Assembly (NCBI GenBank): GCA_021739805.1
Contig: JAIPBB010000171.1
Span: 1 to 11,296, forward strand
DNA: 11,296 nucleotides
Direction: 5' to 3'
Source of the DNA: Saprospiraceae bacterium
GTDB lineage: Bacteria; Bacteroidota; Bacteroidia; Bacteroidales; JAIPBB01
A program made the translations under genes and the position numbers. Shown here piece by piece: positions 1 through 7,035 of this stretch (position 1 is its first letter; every line of letters starts with the position of its first letter). A model generated the notes under the pieces. It was not told the origin of the DNA. It worked only from the letters and a program-made list of their open reading frames with translations, and searched no databases.

Positions 1-3
1 AGT

Positions 4-59
4 AAAAAGGAAAAAGGAAAAAGTCGGAAGTCGGAAGCCGGAAGACAGAAGTCCGAAGT
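4..59. repeat. Heptanucleotide tandem array (8 units)
   Basis: Eight consecutive 7-base units in exact phase. The first three are AAAAAGG, AAAAAGG, AAAAAGT; the next five are variants of CGGAAGT (CGGAAGT, CGGAAGC, CGGAAGA, CAGAAGT, CCGAAGT). The unit drifts along the array while the period stays at seven. Related units recur at 1893-1983, 11159-11186 and, inverted, at the window's right end. The rest of the gap to position 238 holds dispersed repeat-like fragments but no ORF I can support. Confidence 0.85.
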
Positions 60-238
60 GATTGTCAGACCGAGTGCAACGCTTTGATGAAATTAGAATT
101 TTAGTGCAACTTAATTGCGTGGCGTATCGAGGAATGACGGAAAGATAAAAGTAAAAGTTGAAAGAAAGTATAAATAGAATGATAAAGCAGTAAAATTATA
201 ATAAGAAATTTACTTATGAAAGAACTCATTAATATAGG

Positions 239-1084
239 ATGAAGATAATTGAAACACCACGTGACGGAATGCAGGGAATAAAAGAATTTATTCCAACTGA
301 ATTGAAGATTGAATATATTAATTCTTTACTTAAAGTAGGTTTTGATACTGTGGAAGTTGGTAGTTTTGTTTCTGCTGAAGCTATTCCTCAACTAAGCGAC
401 ACTGCCGAAGTTTTGAAAAAGCTTAACATTTCAGAAATAAAATCAAAATTAATGGTTTTGGCAGCAAATATAAAAGGAGCTAAAATCGCATCAAGCTTTG
501 AAAATATTAATTACATTCTTTATCCATTTTCAGCTTCCGAAAGTTTTCTAAAACGAAATATAAATTCAGATTTTAATAAATCGAAAAAGATAATTGATGA
601 ATTTCAGAATATCTGTTTAAAACAAAATAAAGAGTTAATTGTTTATATTGCAATGAGTTTTGGAAATCCTTATGGTGACAAATGGCATCCTGAAATTATT
701 TGCGAATGGGTTGATTATTTGAGTAAACTGGAGATTGGAATAATTCCTTTGTCAGATATAACAGGCGAATCGAATCCTGAAAAAATTTCAAATGTTTACT
801 CATTGCTAAACAAAGAATTTCCTGATATTGAATTTGGTTTTCATCTTCATACTGATAAAAAAAGCTGGAAAGAAAAAGTTGATGCTGCTTATAAAAACGG
901 TTGCAGAAGATTTGATACTGTTATTGGTGGAATGGGTGGTTGCCCGATGACAGGCTATGAACTTCTCGCAAATCTTAATACCTTTGACCTTTTGGATTAT
1001 TGTTCAGAAAATAAAATTGAAACAAAATTAGATAAATCGAAATTAGAAGAAGCACGGAGAATTGCTTCAAAAATCATAAAATAA
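239..1084 (+). CDS. Hydroxymethylglutaryl-CoA lyase
   Basis: Predicted cytosolic TIM-barrel enzyme of the HMGL-like family, 281 residues. It would cleave HMG-CoA to acetoacetate and acetyl-CoA, as in leucine breakdown. Visible in the sequence: the N-terminal strand ETPRDGMQG with catalytic Arg8-Asp9; a TVEVGSFVS segment at 37-45; the metal-ligand pair His202-x-His204 (FHLHT); and the signature loop GGMGGCPM at 230-237 with catalytic Cys235, followed by Asn245 as a probable fourth metal ligand. The start at 239 is fixed by an in-frame TAA at 230-232, so the protein begins almost directly at the first barrel strand. The next gene starts 9 bases after its stop, suggesting co-transcription. Other DRE-TIM lyases are possible, but the Cys loop favours HMG-CoA lyase. 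Confidence 0.88.
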   Translation: MKIIETPRDGMQGIKEFIPTELKIEYINSLLKVGFDTVEVGSFVSAEAIPQLSDTAEVLKKLNISEIKSKLMVLAANIKGAKIASSFENINYILYPFSASESFLKRNINSDFNKSKKIIDEFQNICLKQNKELIVYIAMSFGNPYGDKWHPEIICEWVDYLSKLEIGIIPLSDITGESNPEKISNVYSLLNKEFPDIEFGFHLHTDKKSWKEKVDAAYKNGCRRFDTVIGGMGGCPMTGYELLANLNTFDLLDYCSENKIETKLDKSKLEEARRIASKIIK

Positions 1085-1093
1085 AATATTGAA

Positions 1094-1837
1094 ATGGAAA
1101 AAGAAATAAAAACACAAGAAGATTTAAACAAAAAAGAAACAGCTCGATTAATTATCGACTATTTTCATAGAACAATGATGCATCACGCAATGTGGTTTGG
1201 CGAAGTCCAACATCAATTTGGAAGAGAAAAAGCACTTGAGGCAATGAAGGATGCTTATTCAAAAAGCTACGGCATTCAAATGAAAAGATTATCAAAGGTT
1301 TTAGGTTTTGAGATGGAAGATGATATTCCAAAACCAATGCTGGAGCTTACGGATGAAACACTTCAAAATTTAAAAGAAAATGCTGCCGTAAACTGGCTTG
1401 CAAACGATGGTGTTTGGTTTCAAACTGTTGAATTTTCAAGAAATATGCATGACGCAAAACGTTGTAATGACTCTGCCTGGGGACAATTTTCTCCTTTCGA
1501 AGCCTGGTCAATAAAGCGTTATTTGAATCTACCGGAAAACTCTGGTTTGGAAGGCTTAAAAAAGGCTTTGCAATTTCGATTATATGCAACAGTAAACGAA
1601 CAATCAATTGTTGAAGAAACCGAAAACAGTTTTGTGTTTCAGATGAATAATTGCAGGGTTCAATCAGCAAGAAAACGAAAAGGATTGGACGATTATCCAT
1701 GCAAGTCAGGCGGTATGATTGAATACACTACCTTTGCTGAAGCTATTGATTCAAGAATAAAAACAGAATGTATTGCATGTCCTCCTGATGCTCACCCAGA
1801 AGAATGGTTTTGTGCCTGGAGATTTTATATTGATTAA
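1094..1837 (+). CDS. DUF6125-type protein, similar to ATC-hydrolase-like proteins
   Basis: A 247-residue soluble protein with no signal peptide or membrane segment. From memory it fits the DUF6125 family, which I associate with L-2-amino-thiazoline-4-carboxylate hydrolase-like proteins; that assignment is not checked. The conserved-looking part is C-terminal: a Cys and basic block NCRVQSARKRK at 186-196, Cys203 in YPCKSGG, and CIACPPDAHPEEWFCAW at 226-242 with Cys226, Cys229, His234 and Cys240. These could bind a metal or act as catalytic thiols. The N-terminal half is helical and rich in His, Met and Trp (FHRTMMHHAMWFGEVQHQFG, 24-43). It lies 9 bases downstream of the HMG-CoA lyase gene, so a role in the same acyl-CoA or amino-acid breakdown is possible but is only inferred from position. 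The function is unknown. Confidence 0.75.
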   Translation: MEKEIKTQEDLNKKETARLIIDYFHRTMMHHAMWFGEVQHQFGREKALEAMKDAYSKSYGIQMKRLSKVLGFEMEDDIPKPMLELTDETLQNLKENAAVNWLANDGVWFQTVEFSRNMHDAKRCNDSAWGQFSPFEAWSIKRYLNLPENSGLEGLKKALQFRLYATVNEQSIVEETENSFVFQMNNCRVQSARKRKGLDDYPCKSGGMIEYTTFAEAIDSRIKTECIACPPDAHPEEWFCAWRFYID

Positions 1838-1892
1838 AAATTAGCTGTATTTTTATGACAGTTTGAACAGAAGTTTTAATTTAGCAGAATTA

Positions 1893-1983
1893 AAGTTAAA
1901 AGTCGGAAGTCAAAAGACAAAAGACAAAAGACAAAAGGCAAAAGGCAAAAGGCAAAAGGCAAAAGTAAAAAGGCAAAAGTTTA
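1893..1983. repeat. Heptanucleotide array, left part (13 units)
   Basis: Thirteen 7-base units in unbroken phase, all starting AAG: AAGTTAA, AAGTCGG, AAGTCAA, three AAGACAA, four AAGGCAA, AAGTAAA, AAGGCAA, and a last unit interrupted at 1980. The AAGTCGG unit ties this array to those at both ends of the window. The array continues at 2002 after a palindromic insert. It can be read through as a lysine-rich ORF, but that is a consequence of the repeat. Confidence 0.88.
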
Positions 1984-2001
1984 CCCCGATAGCTATCGGG
2001 G
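1980..2001. repeat. 22-base insert with perfect 18-base palindrome
   Basis: CCCCGATAGCTATCGGGG at 1984-2001 is a perfect palindrome. With the preceding TTTA it forms a 22-base block that splits one AAGGCAA unit into AAG (1977-1979) and GCAA (2002-2005); removing it restores a full unit. A near copy, CCCGATGGCTATCGGG, is found at 3400-3415. No T-run follows, so a terminator role is not supported. Confidence 0.75.
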
Positions 2002-2033
2002 GCAAAAGTAAAAAGGCAAAAGTAAAAAGTAAA
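2002..2033. repeat. Heptanucleotide array, right part
   Basis: The array resumes with GCAA and then units AAGTAAA, AAGGCAA, AAGTAAA, AAGTAAA. The phase matches the left part once the 22-base insert is removed. Confidence 0.75.
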
Positions 2034-2053
2034 AAACGGTATCAGCAAATGTG

Positions 2054-2111
2054 AAACTTGTAACCTGCGAAACGAAGCAAGCCCTTAGGGAAACCCGAAA
2101 CTTGAAACTTG
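2054..2111. repeat. Degenerate AAACTTG-type heptads
   Basis: AAACTTG at 2054-2060 followed by TAACCTG, then AAACTTG twice in tandem at 2098-2111. These are the same units as the 2165-2220 array, separated from it by the long hairpin at 2115-2161. Confidence 0.6.
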
Positions 2112-2114
2112 CAC

Positions 2115-2161
2115 TTCGACTCCGCTCAGTGTATATTCTTGGGTCATTGAGCGGAGTCGAA
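2115..2161. repeat. Long hairpin, 14-base perfect arms
   Basis: TTCGACTCCGCTCA at 2115-2128 is the exact reverse complement of TGAGCGGAGTCGAA at 2148-2161. A G-T wobble and two further pairs extend the stem inward to about 17 pairs around a loop of roughly 13 bases. It is GC-rich against the surrounding DNA. Similar GAGCGGAGTCGAA-type elements are, from memory, widespread between genes in Bacteroidota. No T-run follows the stem, so it is listed as a palindromic repeat rather than a terminator. Confidence 0.8.
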
Positions 2162-2164
2162 ATG

Positions 2165-2220
2165 AAACCTGAAACTTGAAACTTCAAACCTGAAACCTAA
2201 AACCAGAAACGAGAAACAAA
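2165..2220. repeat. Heptanucleotide array AAACNNN (8 units)
   Basis: Eight units in exact phase: AAACCTG, AAACTTG, AAACTTC, AAACCTG, AAACCTA, AAACCAG, AAACGAG, AAACAAA. AAAC is fixed and the other three positions vary. The array ends 20 bases before the butyrate-kinase-like start codon and so occupies its probable promoter region. Confidence 0.85.
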
Positions 2221-2240
2221 CGATCTAAATATTGCACACC

Positions 2241-3317
2241 ATGATAACAAGCAAAATACTCGCAATTAATCCAAATCCTACAACTACTAAGATTGCGATT
2301 TATAAAAGCACTAAGTTGGTGTTTTTAAAAACCATAAAACACAAAGAAGAAGAATTAAAACAATTTAAAGAACTATCCGACCAGGTTGAATATCGTTCAA
2401 AGTTGATTTTAGCTGAACTTGATGATAATGACATTAATCCTGAATTAATTCATATTATTGTTTCGCGGGGAGGATTGATTAAACCTTTGGTATCAGGAGT
2501 ATATTCCATTAATAAAAAAATGGAAAACGATTTAAAGGTTGGGATTTTTGGTCAACATGCCAACAATCTTGGAGGATTAATCGCCAACTATCTTACTAAA
2601 AGTTTGACAAATGCAAAATCATATATTGCTGATCCTTCGGTTGTTGATGAATTGGATGATGTTTCAAGAGTTTCCGGTCATCCATTGTTCGAAAGAAGGT
2701 CAATTTTTCATGCTTTGAATCAAAAATCTGTTTCAAGAAAATTCGCTAAATCAATAAACAAAAAGTATGATGAACTAAACTTGATTGTTACTCATATCGA
2801 AAGTGGAATATCAGTTGGTGCTCATGAAAATGGAAGAGTAATCGACGTAAATCAAGCTTTTGACGGTGCAGGACCTTTCTCATTTGAAAGAACAGGAACT
2901 CTTCCTGTGGGTGATTTATTACGCTTATGTTTTAGTGGAAAATATTCAGAAGATGAAATAATGGAAATGGTAACTCAAAAGGGTGGATTGGTTGCATATC
3001 TTGGAGTAAATAACCTTACTGAACTTGAAACCAAAGTTGAGTCAGGTGATGAAAAAGCAAATTTTATAGCTTATGCAATGGCATATCAGGTTGCTAAAGA
3101 AATTGGAGCTATGTACACAGTTCTTCAAGGAGATATTGATGGAATCATTTTATCAGGAGAAATTTTCCATTGGACAAAATTCACTAATTGGGTTTCTGAT
3201 AGAATCGAAAAAATCGGTCCAATAGCAGTTTATCCAAACGAAGATGAAATGGAAGCTCTTGCTGCAAACGGATTGATGATTTTACGTGGGGAAGTTGAAG
3301 TACTAGAGTACAAATAA
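2241..3317 (+). CDS. buk: Butyrate kinase homologue with changed active-site loops
   Basis: A 358-residue ASKHA-fold acyl-phosphate kinase, full length for butyrate kinase, which makes butyrate and ATP from butyryl phosphate and ADP. Family features: RGGLIKPLVSG, QHANNLGG, DPSVVDELDDVSRVSGHP, FHALNQK, and a C-terminal LRGEVEVLEYK close to clostridial Buk. The ATG at 2241 is preferred to the in-frame TTG at 2232 because MITSKILAINP aligns directly with family N termini. Compared with Clostridium acetobutylicum Buk as I recall it, the phosphate loop NPGSTSTK is NPNPTTTK (10-17), HMGGG is HIESG (185-189), DGEGPFSPERSGG is DGAGPFSFERTGT (208-220), and TGGIA is SGEIF (305-309). No phosphotransbutyrylase gene is adjacent. 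Fold and family are secure; butyrate kinase activity is uncertain. Confidence 0.82.
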   Translation: MITSKILAINPNPTTTKIAIYKSTKLVFLKTIKHKEEELKQFKELSDQVEYRSKLILAELDDNDINPELIHIIVSRGGLIKPLVSGVYSINKKMENDLKVGIFGQHANNLGGLIANYLTKSLTNAKSYIADPSVVDELDDVSRVSGHPLFERRSIFHALNQKSVSRKFAKSINKKYDELNLIVTHIESGISVGAHENGRVIDVNQAFDGAGPFSFERTGTLPVGDLLRLCFSGKYSEDEIMEMVTQKGGLVAYLGVNNLTELETKVESGDEKANFIAYAMAYQVAKEIGAMYTVLQGDIDGIILSGEIFHWTKFTNWVSDRIEKIGPIAVYPNEDEMEALAANGLMILRGEVEVLEYK

Positions 3318-3462
3318 CAAATAACAAGCACCAAAAATCAAATAAATTCCAATGTTTAAAAATCCCAAAATCCAAACGTTTTGAAAATTTAGAAATTGTC
3401 CCGATGGCTATCGGGATAGAATTTATTTGGGATTTGTATTTTGTGTTTTGGTGCTTTATTTG
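3311..3462. repeat. Intergenic imperfect inverted repeat, copy 1
   Basis: AT-rich element of about 150 bases starting within the last buk codons. Perfect arm pairs include AGCACCAAAA (3327-3336) with TTTTGGTGCT (3446-3455), and CAAATAAATTC (3339-3349) with GAATTTATTTG (3419-3429). The centre carries TCCCGATGGCTATCGGGA (3399-3416), a near copy of the palindrome at 1984-2001. It fills the gap before menI and encodes nothing I can support. A structural relative lies at 5095-5256. Confidence 0.75.
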
Positions 3463-3497
3463 AAATTAGCTAAAAATTGTCAACATTATAAATAGTT

Positions 3498-3920
3498 ATG
3501 ATTTTTCAAAACAAAGATATTGACTACCTTAACAACTTCTCTAAAAACACTTTAGTTGAGAATTTGGGTATTGTTTTCACCGATATTGGCGATGATTGGC
3601 TTGAAGCAAAAATGGAAGTTTGTGAAAAGACAATCCAACCTTATGGAGCAATTCATGGCGGTGCATCTTTGGCATTGGCTGAAACTGTTGGAGGCGGGGC
3701 TTCTGCACTTGTTCTTGATAGAGAAAAATATATCGCAAACGGAGTAGAAATTAATGGAAATCATCTCAGGCCTGTCAGAAACGGCTTTGTGACAGCCAGA
3801 GCCACAATTCTTCACAAAGGCGAAAGAACTCATGTTTGGGAAATAAAAATTACTGATGATGAAGGCAATTTAATTTCTGTTTGCAGGCTTACTAATATTG
3901 TTATCAAAATAGAAAAGTAA
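3498..3920 (+). CDS. menI: 1,4-dihydroxy-2-naphthoyl-CoA hydrolase (hotdog thioesterase)
   Basis: A 140-residue single hotdog-domain thioesterase that would release 1,4-dihydroxy-2-naphthoate from the CoA ester made by MenB, supplying MenA. It resembles E. coli YdiI/MenI along its length: LGIVFTDIGDDWLEAKM early on, then QPYGAIHGGASLALAET at 47-63. This carries the expected active-site residues Gln47, His53 and Glu62, and ends with a shared late strand CRLTNIV. The ATG at 3498 fits the family length. Its stop is one base before the menF start, so translational coupling is likely, and this context supports MenI over a general PaaI-type thioesterase. Another acyl-CoA substrate cannot be excluded from sequence alone. 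Confidence 0.85.
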   Translation: MIFQNKDIDYLNNFSKNTLVENLGIVFTDIGDDWLEAKMEVCEKTIQPYGAIHGGASLALAETVGGGASALVLDREKYIANGVEINGNHLRPVRNGFVTARATILHKGERTHVWEIKITDDEGNLISVCRLTNIVIKIEK

Positions 3921-3921
3921 G

Positions 3922-5049
3922 ATGAATTCCAATCAGATAGAATCTCAATCCTATAATTTGGACATTATTCAACAAAAGTGCTTTGAGAGACAAATGCCTT
4001 TCATTTCATTCAAATTTCCGGGTGAAGAAAAAATCACAACTTTCATTCAGAATGATAATTCGGTTCATCATTTAAGTTCGTATAGTGAAATTGAAAAACA
4101 AGAGGGATTTGTGTTTTTCCCATTTAGAGTTTCCTGCACCATACCAAGCTTTATTATTAAACCTGATTTAAAATTTGAAGGTGATTTTATTAATGAAGAA
4201 CTGATTGATTTTTCGAAATTTGAAACAAAGAAAAATAATAAAATAGATATTATTCAAAGTACATCAGAAAAAGAATATAAACAAAATGTTGCTAAGGCTA
4301 TTGAAACCATTTCAAATTCAAAAATGAGTAAAATTGTTATTTCAAGAATTTTAGAAAAAAAAGTTGGAGAAGATTTTAGTCCTTTTAAATTTTATAAGAC
4401 TTTATGCGAAAAATACTCAAATGCTTTTGTTTATTTGATTTTTCACCCCACAGTTGGAATGTGGGCGGGAGCAAGTCCCGAAGTTCTTGTTAAAGTCAAG
4501 AAAGAGAAAATTCATGCCGTTGCATTAGCAGGAACACAAAAACTGGATGGCAAAAATATTTCAGAAATAAAATGGGAAAACAAAGAAATTGTTGAGCAGG
4601 AAATTGTTGCCGATTTTGTTTTTGATTGCCTGAATAATAATGACTTAAAGGAATTACAAAGGGACGAGGCTAAAAGTTTTGCAGCAGGAAATCTTGTTCA
4701 TATTATTACAAATTTTAATGCAACTGCAGGAGCTAATTTTAGTTTTGGGAATTTAGTTAAGAATCTGCATCCAACACCTTCGGTAAGTGGTGAACCTAAA
4801 AAGGACAGCATAGAATTTGTAAATGCGATTGAAAGCCATAGTCGCGAATATTACTGTGGATTCATGGGTCCAATTAATTGCAATGAAAGTTCAAATCTGT
4901 TTGTAAATTTAAGATGTATGAAGATTTGCAATAATTCATTAGCTTTGTATGTTGGTGCGGGAATCACAAAAGACTCTGAACCTGAGAAAGAATGGATTGA
5001 AACCGGGGAAAAAGCTAAGACTTTATTAGCGGTGATTGACAATCTTTAA
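3922..5049 (+). CDS. menF: Isochorismate synthase
   Basis: A 375-residue chorismate-binding enzyme that isomerises chorismate to isochorismate, the first committed step of menaquinone synthesis. Compared with E. coli EntC, the general base Lys147 corresponds to Lys137 (SKIVISR) and the general acid Glu197 to Glu187 (AGASPEV). Their spacing of 50 residues is identical in both proteins. Glu225 corresponds to the metal ligand Glu241. Also present are ALAGT (201-205), HPTPSVSG (283-290), the RCM strand at 331-333 and GAGIT (345-349). The N-terminal 110 residues are divergent, as is usual in the family. Anthranilate or aminodeoxychorismate synthase is unlikely given the men neighbours. It starts one base after menI stops. 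Confidence 0.93.
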   Translation: MNSNQIESQSYNLDIIQQKCFERQMPFISFKFPGEEKITTFIQNDNSVHHLSSYSEIEKQEGFVFFPFRVSCTIPSFIIKPDLKFEGDFINEELIDFSKFETKKNNKIDIIQSTSEKEYKQNVAKAIETISNSKMSKIVISRILEKKVGEDFSPFKFYKTLCEKYSNAFVYLIFHPTVGMWAGASPEVLVKVKKEKIHAVALAGTQKLDGKNISEIKWENKEIVEQEIVADFVFDCLNNNDLKELQRDEAKSFAAGNLVHIITNFNATAGANFSFGNLVKNLHPTPSVSGEPKKDSIEFVNAIESHSREYYCGFMGPINCNESSNLFVNLRCMKICNNSLALYVGAGITKDSEPEKEWIETGEKAKTLLAVIDNL

Positions 5050-5094
5050 CTATGAAAATATGATTACCTAAATTATAATTGCAAAGAAAATATT

Positions 5095-5256
5095 CAAAAA
5101 ATTCCAAAAGACAAAAATCAAAAAACAAATAAACTTCAAATACCAATATTTTAAATGTTCGAAACTATTCCTGATGATTGTTCAAAACTATTTGGAAATT
5201 GGCATTTAATAAATTGTTATTTATTTGTCATTTGTGTTTTGTTATTTGTTATTTCG
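5095..5256. repeat. Intergenic imperfect inverted repeat, copy 2
   Basis: Fills most of the 245-base gap between menF and menD. Arms include ACAAATAAA (5125-5133) with TTTATTTGT (5220-5228), and 12 of 14 paired bases between 5144-5157 and 5203-5216. The right end reads, in reverse complement, as CAAATAACAAATAACAA, which is also the left end of copy 1, so the two appear to be relatives in opposite orientation. The centre (5170-5182) looks like a decayed form of the palindrome intact in copy 1. Confidence 0.65.
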
Positions 5257-5294
5257 ATTAAATTTGTGGTAGAACAAAGAAAACTTTATACTTA

Positions 5295-6980
5295 ATGGCT
5301 TCTATAAATACAACTGAACATTTAGTAAATATTTGTGCTTTAAAAGGAATTGAGACAGTAATAATTTCTCCCGGAAGCAGAAATGCACCGCTAATTGTGG
5401 GTTTTAATCAACATCCTAAAATTAAATGTTTATCAATTCAGGATGAAAGATCAGCTGCATTTTTTGCTCTTGGAATGGCTCAGCAATCAGGGAAAACTGT
5501 AGCTCTTGTTTGTACATCAGGGACTGCAGCTTTGAATTATTCTCCTGCAATTGCCGAAGCTTATTACCAAAAAATCCCGTTGCTGATTCTCACAACCGAC
5601 CGCCCACAGGAATGGGTTGACCAGGCTGATGGACAAACAATAAGGCAAAATAATATCTACAATAATTATATAAAAAAGAGTTTTCAGTTGCCTGTGAAAA
5701 TTGATAGTGAAGATGATTCATGGTATGTTTCCAGGATTATTTCCGAAGCAATAAACATCACTCAATATGCTAACAAAGGACCGGTTCATATCAATATTCC
5801 TTTTCGTGAGCCTTTATATAATGGGAAAATTGATATTTCTAATGATTATAAACTCATTGATATTATTCCTTCACAACCGACTCTTGCTAAAAAGGATTTG
5901 GTAAAATTAGTTTCTGCCTGGCACAAATTTAAAAGCAAAATTGTTTTGGTTGGAATGATGGATAAGGATTCTGAATTGAACGCTATTCTTGAAAAACTAT
6001 CAAAAGATTTTTCTGTTGTGGTTTTAAGTGAAACAACATCAAATATAAATAGTGATGAATTCTTTCCTTGTATCGACAAACTTTTAGCAAGTATTTCAAA
6101 AGATGAAGAAAAAGATTTTTCACCTAAACTTTTAGTTACAATCGGTGGAGCAATAGTTTCAAAAAAGATTAAGGCATTTTTCAGAAATCACAAAGCAAAG
6201 GAGCATTGGCATATTTCGGAAGTTGACTTACACATAGACACTTACAAAAGCTTAACAAGAAATGTTTGCGTTGATGCAAAATATTTTTTCAATTCAATAA
6301 TTGACAACATTCAAGCTGATGATAAAGAGTTTAAAGCTAAGTATATTGCTAAAAAAATTCATATAGAAAACAAGCATAATGAGTTTTTAGACAAAGCCCC
6401 ATTTTCAGATTTAAAAGTATTTGATACTGTTTTGGAAGCAATACCTGAAAATTCAAATCTGCATTTAGCCAATAGCACACCTGTTCGTTATTCTCAACTT
6501 TTCATTCCAAAGAAGAAACTAATTTTTAATTCAAATCGAGGGACTAGTGGAATAGATGGTTGTGTTAGCACTGCTGCCGGAGCAGCATACGAAAATAAAA
6601 TCCCAACAACCATAATCACTGGTGATATTGGATTTTTGTATGATTCAAATTCATTATGGAATAATCATATATACCCCTTGCTAAGAATTATAGTAATTAA
6701 CAATTCAGGTGGTGGAATTTTTAGAGTAATTGAAGGACCTGATAAAACTAATGAACTAGAAGAATTCTTTGAAACAAAACATAATTTGAATTTCGAAAAT
6801 ATTGCAAAGACCTTTGATTTATCATACTATTTTTGTGATGATTTAAAATCTTTGCAGAACCAAATAACTGAGTTTTATGATTTATCAAAAAACAAAGCTG
6901 CAATACTTGAAATAAAAACTCCAAGGCTGGAAAATGCGAAAGTTTTAAAAGATTATTTTAGGAGTCTAATGATGAAATGA
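5295..6980 (+). CDS. menD: SEPHCHC synthase (MenD)
   Basis: A 561-residue thiamine-diphosphate enzyme that condenses isochorismate with 2-oxoglutarate, losing CO2, to give SEPHCHC. It has full family length and domain order. The N-terminal pyrimidine-binding domain has SPGSRNAPL (25-33) and the catalytic Glu51 in QDERSAAFF, followed by TSGTAALNYSPAIAEA and TTDRPQEW. After a divergent middle domain come NRGTSGIDG and the pyrophosphate/metal motif starting at Gly443-Asp444 (GDIGFLYDSNSLW) and ending at Asn469-Asn470 (NNSGGGIF). The ATG at 5295 places SPGSRN at the usual depth. The last 17 codons and the stop are repeated, diverged, at 7582-7635; this copy may therefore carry a replaced 3' end, though the protein looks intact. 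Confidence 0.95.
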   Translation: MASINTTEHLVNICALKGIETVIISPGSRNAPLIVGFNQHPKIKCLSIQDERSAAFFALGMAQQSGKTVALVCTSGTAALNYSPAIAEAYYQKIPLLILTTDRPQEWVDQADGQTIRQNNIYNNYIKKSFQLPVKIDSEDDSWYVSRIISEAINITQYANKGPVHINIPFREPLYNGKIDISNDYKLIDIIPSQPTLAKKDLVKLVSAWHKFKSKIVLVGMMDKDSELNAILEKLSKDFSVVVLSETTSNINSDEFFPCIDKLLASISKDEEKDFSPKLLVTIGGAIVSKKIKAFFRNHKAKEHWHISEVDLHIDTYKSLTRNVCVDAKYFFNSIIDNIQADDKEFKAKYIAKKIHIENKHNEFLDKAPFSDLKVFDTVLEAIPENSNLHLANSTPVRYSQLFIPKKKLIFNSNRGTSGIDGCVSTAAGAAYENKIPTTIITGDIGFLYDSNSLWNNHIYPLLRIIVINNSGGGIFRVIEGPDKTNELEEFFETKHNLNFENIAKTFDLSYYFCDDLKSLQNQITEFYDLSKNKAAILEIKTPRLENAKVLKDYFRSLMMK

Positions 6981-6994
6981 TTAAAGCAATAATG
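6927..6994 (+). repeat. Direct repeat, copy A (3' end of menD)
   Basis: A 68-base stretch covering the last 17 codons and the TGA of menD plus 14 bases beyond. It matches 7582-7649 without gaps at 59 of 68 positions. The two copies bracket the first small membrane-protein gene. Confidence 0.9.
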
Positions 6995-7035
6995 AATTAT
7001 TTAAATAAGTTGTGTGGTATAAAAGTACATTAATA

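Noticed and set aside
1347..1700. 117-residue antisense ORF inside the DUF6125-type gene
   Set aside because: It mirrors a well-supported coding frame on the + strand and has no recognisable domain.
1984..2001. Rho-independent terminator at the GC-rich palindrome
   Set aside because: The stem is GC-rich but no T-run follows on either strand, and a near copy sits inside an unrelated repeat.
1863..2054. 63-residue lysine-rich ORF on the + strand
   Set aside because: It is a direct translation of the heptad array and the palindromic insert. The AAGGCAA units stay open because they contain no stop, and there is no domain or sensible start.
2232..2240. TTG start for the butyrate-kinase-like gene
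   Set aside because: It adds only Met-His-Thr before an ATG that aligns with family N termini.
5250..5294. Bacteroidota-type promoter (TTTG and TAnnTTTG) before menD
   Set aside because: TTTG-like words occur, but they fall inside the AT-rich repeat and no pair has the right spacing and match to support a call.
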